9,631 nt of DNA from an uncultured Acidobacteriota bacterium. Its GTDB lineage: Bacteria; Acidobacteriota; Vicinamibacteria; Vicinamibacterales; UBA8438. A model generated the notes under the pieces. It was given only the letters and a program-made list of their open reading frames with translations, was not told the origin of the DNA and did no database searches. Shown piece after piece: positions 1 through 6,407 of this stretch. The stretch lies in assembly GCA_913043805.1 (NCBI GenBank), contig CAJWMX010000071.1, forward strand, positions 1-9,631, written 5' to 3'. Position 1 is the first letter of the stretch, and each line of letters starts with the position of its first letter. Both the position numbers and the translations under genes were made by a program.

Positions 1-2
1 TC

Positions 3-2642
3 CAGAGCGACTCGATCCAGCCGGCGCTGGCGCCCGTGGACCGGCCGCACCGACTGCTGATCCTGCCGGTCCGGTTCTCGAACATCGGCTACGACCGCTT
101 CGCCAGCGACACCGACCAGGACGAGAAGAACCGCGCCTACTTCCAGGACCTGCTCTTTGCCGGCAGCCCGGACGCCCCCGAGTCAGGCACCCTGTCGCAC
201 TACTACCGCCATCAGTCGCGCGGCCGCTACAACGTCACCGGCGACATCTTTCCGGTAGTGGAGCTGGCCCAACCGCTGAGCCACTACGGACGCCCACAGC
301 AGGTCTCGGACGGCTCATGGCGAAACGACGCGCGGGCCACCGACCTGGTGGTGGACGCGCTGCGGGCCGCGTACGCGGCCGAGCCCGACTTCCCGTGGGC
401 CGACTACGACTTGTGGGACCCGACCGACTTCGATGGCGACGGCAACCGGGACGAACCGGACGGCTACCTCGACCACTTCATCCTGGTCGTGGCGGGCAAA
501 GGCCAGTCGTCGTGCCACGGGCTGTACAAGATGGGCGAGAAGCTCACGACCAACGCCTCGGCCGACGTGTTCGACACGCTGACCGCCGACGAACAAGCGT
601 GCGGCGACCGAATTTGGCCGCACCGCTTTGCGCTCAGTTTGAATCTGGACAGCGGTCCGAAAATCGACGGCCGGATGAATGTCCGTGGCGGCGTCAACAT
701 CGGCAACGGCCTGTGGGTGCTCGACTACAACATGCAGTCGGAGTACACCGAGCCGTCCACCTTCATCCACGAATTCGGCCACTCGCTCGGACTGCCCGAC
801 ATCTACGCGAGAGCGACGAACAACTCGACCGCCTCGTGGGAAGCGATGTCGAGCACCGTCTCGCCCGAACCGCAGGAGTTGAGCGCCTGGTCACGCACCG
901 TATTGGGCTGGCTCGATCCGTGTGTGGTCCGCCCATCCGACCTCGGCGGCGCGGGCTCCGGCTCACTCCATCTGAAGACGATGAACGACTGGAGCGGGGT
1001 GGACGGCTACCGGACGCCAGAGGGTGTGTGCGACGCCGTGATGGTGATCCTGCCTCCGACGATGCGCGACATCCAGATGGGGCCGCTCGGGCCGGACCAG
1101 GGACGTCAGGTGATCTACTCGGGCCAAGGCAACGACATGAACCGGACGCTGAGCCGGACATTCGACCTCAGTGGCGTCGGCTCCGACCAGGCAGTCGAGA
1201 TGAGCCTCGACGCCTGGTTTGTCATCGAAGCCGAGTGGGACTGCTTGTATGTGGAGGCGGCGCGGCCCGGCGAACCGTTCCGGCGCCTCCTGCCGACCGA
1301 CAAGGACGCTGTCGGCGACGCCGAGAGCGTGATGCCGTCCGGCAAGGGACACGAGGGCGAGGGCTCGCTCCCCGGGTTCACCGGCCGCAGCGGCGACCTG
1401 AATGGGGACGGCAAGGTCGAGACGGCCGCGGGGTGTGACCCGAACGCCGAACGCGCATCAGCGGAAGACCGTGTTGGCGGCGCTGCCGCGGCGGACCCGT
1501 GCGAGGCCTCGCAATGGATCAACGCCTCGTTCGACCTCGGGGAGTTCCGGGGCGGCGAGGTGACGGTGCGGTTCACCTACTTCACCGACATGGCGGCGGT
1601 CGAGGACGGCGGCCTGCTGGATAACATCGAGATTGCGGCCATCGGATTCCGGGAGGACTTCGAAGGCGCCACCCTCGAGGGCTGGGATGCGCGCGGCTTC
1701 ACGCTGTCCGGCGGCGAGCACAACCTCCCGGTGCCGCACTTCTACCTGCTCGAGTATCGCGACCCGTATCAGACCTTCGCCAGCGTCAAGAACTACGACG
1801 AGGCGTTGTCTTTTCCGGGCTTCACCTTCTTCCCCGACCGAGACGGCGAGATGTCGGCGCTAAACGTGAACTACAGGCCGGGCGTGGTGATGTGGTACTA
1901 CAACGGCGAGTATCTCTGGAGCCAGAACGAGCCCGCCGAGTCAGGTCCTGGCCGGGGCTTTCTCCTGGTGGTTGACGCCACTCCGCAGGAGTATCAGCTA
2001 CCGGCCCTGCCCGAGCGCTACTTCCAGACTGAGGACGGCTGGAGCGCCTGGGCGCTCGACGAGTCGGCGCAGCCGCTCCTGCGCGACGGCTTCGTCGACA
2101 CCATGTGCTTCCAGCGGCCGCCCGGCTACTACTCCACCGACGTCGCGCCAGAGGACGTAGCGCGCTGCGAGGAGATGCTCGTCGACGGCCGCCCACCGAT
2201 CGAGCAGCTCAGCTGGAACGACCGCACGCTGACCTACAACTACACGATCATCAACGAGTTCCTGCCGGGTCCCGAACGACGAGCCAGAAAGTCCGGCGGC
2301 ACCCTGTTCGACCTGCGGATCCGGGACGGCGAGACCGAATACCGGCTCTACGACCGGCTCCTCCGCAACATGCACTCGGCTGACGCGCCGTTCTCGGTGG
2401 AACCGTTCGCCGACGGCGTCGAGTTGTGGCAGGCCGAGGACGGGGTGATGACCCGCGAGACCGACTTCCCGTTCGCCCCGGTCAGCGAGTTCACCGACGC
2501 CCGGCCCAACCGCTACCAGAACCCCCGCCTTCCCTTCGGCGGCGCCGACATCCCGGAGGCCGGATTCGGCTACACACTGCATGCCCCAGCCACCGACGCC
2601 CCGGCCGGCAGCGTCGTGCGGATAGACTTCCGGTGGCGCTAG
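3..2642 (+). CDS. Immune inhibitor A-like M6 zinc metalloprotease (5' partial)
   Basis: This is probably a secreted zinc endopeptidase of family M6 (immune inhibitor A type). The frame is open to the left edge, so the true start and any signal peptide lie outside the window; the first internal candidate start is GTG at 36. Counting from that codon, the zinc-binding motif is HEFGHSLGLPD at residues 245-255, with His245, His249 and Asp255 as expected ligands and Glu246 as the catalytic base. Two Asp/Gly-rich loops, DFDGDGNRD near 131-139 and DLNGDGKV near 454-461, look like calcium-binding loops. Around residues 485-540 there is a beta-rich stretch with a WINASFDL segment and a DGGLLDNIEI segment, typical of the non-catalytic part of M6 enzymes. 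The segment YLLEYRDPYQTF downstream also fits this family. No neighbouring gene obviously belongs with it. The family call is strong; the substrate is unknown. Confidence 0.92.
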   Translation, partial: QSDSIQPALAPVDRPHRLLILPVRFSNIGYDRFASDTDQDEKNRAYFQDLLFAGSPDAPESGTLSHYYRHQSRGRYNVTGDIFPVVELAQPLSHYGRPQQVSDGSWRNDARATDLVVDALRAAYAAEPDFPWADYDLWDPTDFDGDGNRDEPDGYLDHFILVVAGKGQSSCHGLYKMGEKLTTNASADVFDTLTADEQACGDRIWPHRFALSLNLDSGPKIDGRMNVRGGVNIGNGLWVLDYNMQSEYTEPSTFIHEFGHSLGLPDIYARATNNSTASWEAMSSTVSPEPQELSAWSRTVLGWLDPCVVRPSDLGGAGSGSLHLKTMNDWSGVDGYRTPEGVCDAVMVILPPTMRDIQMGPLGPDQGRQVIYSGQGNDMNRTLSRTFDLSGVGSDQAVEMSLDAWFVIEAEWDCLYVEAARPGEPFRRLLPTDKDAVGDAESVMPSGKGHEGEGSLPGFTGRSGDLNGDGKVETAAGCDPNAERASAEDRVGGAAAADPCEASQWINASFDLGEFRGGEVTVRFTYFTDMAAVEDGGLLDNIEIAAIGFREDFEGATLEGWDARGFTLSGGEHNLPVPHFYLLEYRDPYQTFASVKNYDEALSFPGFTFFPDRDGEMSALNVNYRPGVVMWYYNGEYLWSQNEPAESGPGRGFLLVVDATPQEYQLPALPERYFQTEDGWSAWALDESAQPLLRDGFVDTMCFQRPPGYYSTDVAPEDVARCEEMLVDGRPPIEQLSWNDRTLTYNYTIINEFLPGPERRARKSGGTLFDLRIRDGETEYRLYDRLLRNMHSADAPFSVEPFADGVELWQAEDGVMTRETDFPFAPVSEFTDARPNRYQNPRLPFGGADIPEAGFGYTLHAPATDAPAGSVVRIDFRWR

Positions 2643-2656
2643 CCTGGCGCCGGAGA

Positions 2657-2682
2657 CCCGGGTCGTGCTCAACTGACCCGGG
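2657..2682 (+). terminator. Stem-loop after the M6 protease gene, possible terminator
   Basis: An 8-bp perfect GC-rich stem (CCCGGGTC at 2657-2664 with GACCCGGG at 2675-2682) encloses a 10-nt loop, 14 nt after the protease stop codon. It is placed correctly to end the protease transcript. Only a weak GATTTG follows instead of a T-run, so intrinsic termination would be inefficient. It could equally be an mRNA 3'-end stabilising hairpin. Confidence 0.4.
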
Positions 2683-2707
2683 GATTTGAAACACTCGTGC
2701 CTCTGCC

Positions 2708-3595
2708 ATGACTCGCATCGCCATCACCGGAGCCAACAGCGCCGTCGGCAACGCCCTGCTCACCGAGTTGGCCGGCCAGACCGACACGTCGGCCGTGGCC
2801 ATCGTGCGGCGTGACGGCGCCCTCGACGGATTGCCGTCGGCGCCCTCCATCACCACCGCCGTAGCGCGCTACGAAGATGGTGATGCCCTCCGTGCCGCGC
2901 TCGACGGGGTGAGCTGCGTCGTGCACCTCGCCGGCATCCTGTTCGAGAGCAAGACCACGACCTACCAGAGCGCGAACGTGGAGACCACGCGGGCGCTGGT
3001 GGAAGCGGCGACCGACGCCGGCGGGCGGCACCTGATCTTCATCAGCTCGATCGGCGCCGACCCGGCCTCGCCGAACGGTTACTTCCAGTCGAAGGGCAAA
3101 GCCGAGGCGCTGGTCACCGGCGCCTCATTCGCGGGCACCGTCATCCGGACGCCGCTACTGCTCGGACCGGAGATGGCGGGCGGCAAGGCGCTGGTCCGCA
3201 CGGCGTCACAGGGCTCGGTGAAGACGCTCGGTGGCGGAGCCCACACCCTGCGCCCGCTCGACGTCGATGACCTCTCGGCGGCCATTCTCGCGGCCGCGGC
3301 CCAGGACGAGCCGGCCGACGCGGCGGTGCACGATCTGGTCGGCCCGGCCGGTGTGACCTATCGCGCCCTGATCGAGCAGATGGCGGGACTGCTGGGCAAA
3401 GAGGTCGCGGTCGGCTCGACGCCGATCTGGCTCGCCAAGCTGGGCGCAGGCGCAGCCGGGCTGTTCCGCCAGGGCGGGATGACGCCGGACGTCATCGACG
3501 TGATCACGTCGAGTGAGGACGTCCCCCACAATGCCGACGGCGACCTGGCCATCACGCTCACCCCGCTGACCGTTACCCTGCAGAAGCTCGTGTAG
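2708..3595 (+). CDS. SDR-type NAD(P)-binding epimerase/NDUFA9-like protein
   Basis: A 295-aa soluble Rossmann-fold protein of the extended/atypical short-chain dehydrogenase group. The N-terminus has a beta strand followed by TGANSAVG (residues 7-14), the glycine-rich dinucleotide loop. VVHLAG follows near residue 77, then ISSIGAD near 112. The catalytic-type pair YFQSK puts Tyr125 and Lys129 in the YxxxK arrangement. The order SSIGADPASPNGYFQSKGKAE and the following TVIRTPLLLGPE segment resemble NDUFA9-like/NmrA-like proteins, which bind NAD(P)H and in several cases act as quinone- or complex-associated proteins rather than classical enzymes. The ATG at 2708 gives the full Rossmann start, but no convincing Shine-Dalgarno precedes it. 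The gene lies 65 nt after the protease and is probably separately transcribed. The fold is confident; the substrate is not deducible. Confidence 0.85.
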   Translation: MTRIAITGANSAVGNALLTELAGQTDTSAVAIVRRDGALDGLPSAPSITTAVARYEDGDALRAALDGVSCVVHLAGILFESKTTTYQSANVETTRALVEAATDAGGRHLIFISSIGADPASPNGYFQSKGKAEALVTGASFAGTVIRTPLLLGPEMAGGKALVRTASQGSVKTLGGGAHTLRPLDVDDLSAAILAAAAQDEPADAAVHDLVGPAGVTYRALIEQMAGLLGKEVAVGSTPIWLAKLGAGAAGLFRQGGMTPDVIDVITSSEDVPHNADGDLAITLTPLTVTLQKLV

Positions 3596-3617
3596 GGCCC
3601 GCCTGAATGGAGTAGCC

Positions 3618-3673
3618 TCTGTGGGGCAGGGCTTCAGCCCTGCCATCGCAGGCCTGAAGGCCTGCCCCACAGA
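3618..3673. repeat. Double REP palindrome (BIME-like inverted pair)
   Basis: Two inverted copies of one palindromic unit form a 56-nt cruciform-capable element. The outer arms, TCTGTGGGGCAGG (3618-3630) and CCTGCCCCACAGA (3661-3673), pair perfectly over 13 bp. Each half is also its own hairpin: stem 3625-3632/3637-3644 around loop TTCA, and stem 3648-3654/3659-3665 around loop TGAA. Read outward-in, each half begins with the tetranucleotide GTGG before the stem, the hallmark of REPs recognised by TnpA-REP transposases. The first 28 nt are identical to 5263-5290. The element fills most of the gap between the SDR gene and the membrane-protein gene, ending 10 nt before the latter's ATG. Confidence 0.93.
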
Positions 3674-3683
3674 CCCACAGTTC

Positions 3684-4667
3684 ATGACGACATCCGAAAA
3701 CGACACCACGCAGCCACCGCCAGAAGGCGCCCCCGAGAAGGGCAAAGGTCCAGGACGCATCGTCTTCCTGCTGCTCAGCCTGGCCTGCTTCGCCTATCTG
3801 TATTTCCGGCTGAACGGGGCCGCGGCCCGCGAGGGGCTGTCGCTGGTCGACTACATGGTGCAGGTGTTCACCGGGGTCCAGTGGGGCAGCTGGATCCTCC
3901 TGATGGTCGCCTATTCCGGCTTCTACTTCCTCATCGACACCCTGGTGGCCACCAAGGCGATCACCTGGTTCGTGACGCCGATCAAGTACGCCGACATCCT
4001 GCCGATCCGCGCCAGCGCCTACATCATCTCGATCTTCAACGAGCAGATCGGCAAGGGCGCCATGGCCTACTACCTGAACAAGCGGCACCAGGTGCCCGGG
4101 TGGGAGGTGGGCTCGGTGATGCTCTTCATCATGTTCAGCGAGGTGTTCTACCTGCTGACCTGGGCTATGGTCGGATTCGCCTTCAGCGGCGGCGACCTGC
4201 CCGACGCCTTCGGGCTGATCCCGTACATCTCGGCCGGCGCGGCGGTGATCTTCGTGCTCTGGCTGCTCTACTTCCAGGGAACGCTGCTCCCCTCGAACAC
4301 GCTGCGTGACAAGCCGATTTTCCACGCGTTCAAGACGGCGCGGCTGAAGCACTACGTCGGCTTCCTGCTCCTGCGGTCGCCGGCCTTGCTGGCCGCAGTG
4401 GCCGTCTACACCGTGGCGCTGCAGCTCTTCGGGGTGGAGGCGTCGTTTCTCTCGCTCCTCGGCTACTTGCCGGTGATCTTCTTCGCGGCGGCGGTGCCGA
4501 CCCCGATGCGCGCGGCCGCCATCACCTTCTGGGTCATCCTGTTCCCCGAGAACGAAGGTCAGATGGCGGCGTTCGGGTTCGTCCAGCACAACTTCTTCAT
4601 CTTGTTCAACGCGCTGTTCGGCGTGGCGTTCTGGCGGCGGGCCCAGCGCGAGCTGTTCGGCGAGTGA
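3684..4667 (+). CDS. Polytopic membrane protein, flippase-like (tentative)
   Basis: A 327-aa integral membrane protein. Residues 1-24 are a hydrophilic, Pro/Glu/Lys-rich cytoplasmic-looking tail. Hydrophobic segments follow near 25-43, 66-90, 108-120, 142-166, 177-198, 225-248, 255-285 and 296-315, so about seven or eight spans. The segment with IISIFNEQIGKGAMAYYLNKR and the later VPTPMRAAAITFW region recall the lysylphosphatidylglycerol-synthase membrane domain/flippase-like superfamily, but the match is loose. The start is placed at ATG 3684, because the open frame upstream of it (from GTG 3621) only translates the REP palindrome. No clear Shine-Dalgarno is visible. Its stop overlaps the start of the CDP-alcohol phosphatidyltransferase by 4 nt, suggesting one operon and a role connected with lipid or lipid-linked substrate handling. 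The membrane location is sure; the family is tentative. Confidence 0.8.
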   Translation: MTTSENDTTQPPPEGAPEKGKGPGRIVFLLLSLACFAYLYFRLNGAAAREGLSLVDYMVQVFTGVQWGSWILLMVAYSGFYFLIDTLVATKAITWFVTPIKYADILPIRASAYIISIFNEQIGKGAMAYYLNKRHQVPGWEVGSVMLFIMFSEVFYLLTWAMVGFAFSGGDLPDAFGLIPYISAGAAVIFVLWLLYFQGTLLPSNTLRDKPIFHAFKTARLKHYVGFLLLRSPALLAAVAVYTVALQLFGVEASFLSLLGYLPVIFFAAAVPTPMRAAAITFWVILFPENEGQMAAFGFVQHNFFILFNALFGVAFWRRAQRELFGE

Positions 4668-5203
4668 CGGCCCACCTGCTGACCGGCGCGCGCCTGCTGG
4701 CGGTGGCGCCGGTGGCGGTCGCCTTCGCGCGCCCGGGCATCCTCCATCCGCTGCTGGTGGCGGACCTCATCCTGCTCGCCATCGTGACCGACCTGCTCGA
4801 CGGCAAGGTGGCGCGGCGACAGGGCACCGCGTCGGCCAGTGGGATGCTCTTCGACCACGTCACGGACTGTCTCTTCGTCAGCGCCGGGCTGGCTGGTGCC
4901 GCTCTCGCCGCTCGGGTCCCGGTGCTGCTCCCCGCGCTGATCGTGGTGGCGTTCAGCCAGTATGTCTTCGACTCGTATGTGCTGGACCGAAGGAAACAGC
5001 TCCGGATGAGCGCCATCGGCCGCTGGAACGGCGTGTTCTACTTCGTGCCCCTGTGTGGCGTGGCGCTGGTCGACCTGGCCAACCTGGTACCGATACCGCT
5101 CGCCGCGACCGCCCTGGAATCTGCGACCCTACTCGTCGCCTATTCCCTGATCGCCTCGACGCTCGTCTCGATCATCGACCGCGCCACGGCGTCGGCGCGG
5201 TGA
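4664..5203 (+). CDS. CDP-alcohol phosphatidyltransferase family protein
   Basis: A 179-aa membrane enzyme that would transfer a phosphatidyl (or similar phospho-alcohol) group from a CDP-activated donor to an alcohol, releasing CMP. The family signature DxxDGxxARx8GxxxDxxxD is complete: Asp43, Asp46-Gly47, Ala50-Arg51, Gly60, Asp64 and Asp68. These Asp residues bind the two metal ions and include the catalytic base. Hydrophobic helices near 8-22, 28-45, 68-100, 121-140 and 150-172 fit the small six-helix fold. Translation starts at GTG 4664, whose GTGA overlaps the upstream stop codon, indicating translational coupling with the membrane protein. The product (PG-phosphate, PI-phosphate, cardiolipin or another lipid) cannot be told from this sequence. 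No frame damage is seen. Confidence 0.93.
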   Translation: MTAHLLTGARLLAVAPVAVAFARPGILHPLLVADLILLAIVTDLLDGKVARRQGTASASGMLFDHVTDCLFVSAGLAGAALAARVPVLLPALIVVAFSQYVFDSYVLDRRKQLRMSAIGRWNGVFYFVPLCGVALVDLANLVPIPLAATALESATLLVAYSLIASTLVSIIDRATASAR

Positions 5204-5211
5204 TTCACGTC

Positions 5212-5238
5212 GGCGGGACTGAAGTCCCGCCCTACAGA
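5212..5238. repeat. Single REP palindrome (GTAG type)
   Basis: Stem GGCGGGAC (5212-5219) and GTCCCGCC (5224-5231) flank the loop TGAA, followed by CTACAGA. Read on the minus strand, this is CTGTAG, then the stem, TTCA and the stem. That is the same architecture as the 3618 and 5263 elements, with GTAG instead of GTGG and a different stem sequence with compensated pairs. It starts 8 nt after the phosphatidyltransferase stop and could also act as that operon's 3' hairpin. Confidence 0.88.
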
Positions 5239-5262
5239 GGCTTGTCGTCTAGAGGGCTGGTT

Positions 5263-5312
5263 TCTGTGGGGCAGGGCTTCAGCCCTGCCAATGGCAGGCC
5301 GACGGCCTGCCC
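5263..5312. repeat. Double REP palindrome upstream of RAYT, second half degenerate
   Basis: The left half (5263-5290) is 28/28 identical to the left half of the element at 3618. The right half keeps an 8-bp stem (GGCAGGCC 5293-5300 with GGCCTGCC 5304-5311), but its TGAA loop has become GAC. Its CCACAGA tail has decayed to CCGTGAG, so the outer arms no longer pair fully. The element lies 32 nt before the transposase start, the usual place for a REP flanking its RAYT gene. Confidence 0.88.
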
Positions 5313-5344
5313 GTGAGCGGTGCGCTTCTTGCTCCGATCCAAGC

Positions 5345-5842
5345 ATGACCGTCCGCCGGCCGGGTCGGACGCCCGGGTTCCCGTACCGTGGCCAGTTCAC
5401 CTATCTGCTGACCTGTTGCACCGAATCGCGACGGCCGCATCTTGCGGAGCCCTCGACTGCCGACCAGGTCCTGTCACAAATACGACGACCGGCTGCATCC
5501 CACCAGTTCGCGCTGGTCGCGTACTGCTTCATGCCGGACCACCTCCATCTCGTCGTGGAGGGGCTCTCCTCAGACTCCGATCTCCAGCGGTTCGCAGCCT
5601 CCTTCAAGCAGCACAGCGGATACCGGCACCAGCGGAGGCGCGGGGTCCTCCTGTAGCAGGACGGCTACCACGACCGTGTGGTCCGCTCCGGAGAAGGCCT
5701 GGCAAAAACGGTGGCCTACGTTCTGAACAACCCTGTTCGAGCCGGGCTCGTCGAGAGGCCAGAGGACTATCGCTGGTCAGGGTCTTACCGCTACTCGACG
5801 GTCGAGCAGCTCAGTTCAGAGCTCGACCGCTCGCAGGGCTGA
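5345..5842 (+). pseudogene. REP-associated tyrosine transposase (RAYT, Y1_Tnp family), in-frame TAG
   Basis: This is a relative of the IS200/IS605 TnpA single-strand DNA transposases that processes REP sequences. Codons 60-72 read YCFMPDHLHLVVE, containing the HxH metal-binding motif (His66, His68). Tyr93 in SGYRHQ is the best candidate catalytic tyrosine. Codon 104 is TAG, and the same frame continues without shift as QDGYHDRVVRSGEGLAKTVAYVLNNPVRAGLVE, the conserved C-terminal block. Family members normally have LWQ exactly at the stop, so a single TGG-to-TAG change explains it. The intact reading would be 165 residues, normal for a RAYT, ending at TGA 5840-5842 inside a REP. As written, only a 103-aa N-terminal piece with the HxH and Tyr is made. 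The start ATG 5345 is chosen because upstream codons lie in the REP. Confidence 0.9.
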
Positions 5843-5858
5843 AGACCTGCGCCACAGA
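5833..5858. repeat. REP palindrome overlapping the 3' end of the RAYT gene
   Basis: Stem GCAGGGC (5833-5839) and GACCTGC (5844-5850), with one mismatched pair, surround the TGAA loop; GCCACAGA follows. On the minus strand it reads CTGTGG, stem, TTCA, stem, matching the other units. The loop supplies the TGA that ends the transposase frame, so gene and repeat are fused at this end. On the minus strand it lies just beyond the stop of the 5884-6405 gene and may limit read-through between the converging units. Confidence 0.85.
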
Positions 5859-5861
5859 GTC

Positions 5862-5876
5862 GTCCCGCCCTAAAGA
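5862..5876. repeat. Half-REP remnant
   Basis: This 15-nt stretch (GTCCCGCCCTAAAGA) matches 14 of 15 bases of the right half of the GTAG-type REP at 5224-5238. The partner stem arm is missing, so it looks like a truncated copy. It means the RAYT is bracketed by both REP subtypes. Confidence 0.6.
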
Positions 5877-5883
5877 ATCGCGA

Positions 5884-6405
5884 TCAGGATCGTGACTCGA
5901 CGCGGAACGACCACCAGTGGTCAGGGCGCGGCGTGCCGGGGGGAGGGGCGCCGTTGGCGGGGGCTTCCAGCGCGTTGAGCTTGGTGACGCGAGCCAGCCA
6001 GGCCCGGTCGAGCTCGGCGGGGGCCATGACGCGGGTGAGCTGCACCGGATAGACGGTGCCCTCCAGCCGCAGGCGAGCCCAACCGTTGCTGGCCGCGCGT
6101 ACCGACCAGTACTTGCCGTCACACTGCGAGCAGCTCAGATAGAGCCCGCCATCCGGGTCGGCCATGCAGTTCAGGTTGATCGAATGGGGTCGGATACCGG
6201 CCAGGATCTGGATCTGGCAGAGCGTCACATCGTTGGCGAAGGTCCAGTCGGACACCGGACCGTCGGCCGCGCTGCCGAACAGGTACATCCCCGGCGTCCG
6301 TTCGCAGGGGCAGACCGCCGAGAAACCGAGGGACCCCAACGCGATGACGCCCACCACGATCGCGGGCACGATGAGCTTCAGCCCGACAGTCGATGCTCCA
6401 GCCAC
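5884..6405 (-). CDS. Membrane-anchored Cys-rich protein, possible split-beta-barrel flavin/F420 binder
   Basis: A 173-aa protein with one hydrophobic N-terminal segment (about residues 9-29, a membrane anchor or uncleaved signal) and no good lipobox. Six cysteines follow: CPC at 32-34, Cys63, Cys80 and a CSQC pair at 92-95. Residues 86-127 (GGLYLSC, then WSVRAASNGWARLRLEGTVYPVQLTRV) and the PDHWWSFRVESR end resemble the beta strands of split-barrel PNPOx/deazaflavin-dependent nitroreductase-type proteins. This is a resemblance, not a proven assignment. The start is GTG 6405, supported by a strong GGAGG ribosome-binding site; the same frame runs further upstream to 7059, but that part overlaps fbiC and has no family character. 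The start lies 2 nt after the fbiC stop, so the two genes are almost certainly co-transcribed and translationally coupled. A redox role using F420 is inference from context. Confidence 0.85.
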   Translation of the reverse strand: MAGASTVGLKLIVPAIVVGVIALGSLGFSAVCPCERTPGMYLFGSAADGPVSDWTFANDVTLCQIQILAGIRPHSINLNCMADPDGGLYLSCSQCDGKYWSVRAASNGWARLRLEGTVYPVQLTRVMAPAELDRAWLARVTKLNALEAPANGAPPPGTPRPDHWWSFRVESRS

Positions 6406-6407
6406 GC

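Noticed and set aside
3621..3683. Possible 21-residue N-terminal extension of the membrane protein from GTG 3621
   Set aside because: These codons are the REP palindrome itself, read as GQGFSPAIAGLKACPT. The hydrophilic tail beginning at ATG 3684 is a more natural start.
3573..4589. 338-aa minus-strand open frame opposite the membrane-protein gene
   Set aside because: His/Glu/Arg/Gln-rich antisense translation of hydrophobic codons, spanning a REP, with no recognisable motif.
5654..5656. TAG in the RAYT as a recoded codon (pyrrolysine or programmed read-through)
   Set aside because: No supporting structure or tRNA is visible, and a simple TGG-to-TAG mutation at a conserved Trp explains it fully.
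3618..5876. The repeat copies as a CRISPR array
   Set aside because: The units are irregularly spaced, in both orientations and strongly palindromic, with no spacer-repeat periodicity. They fit REP elements.
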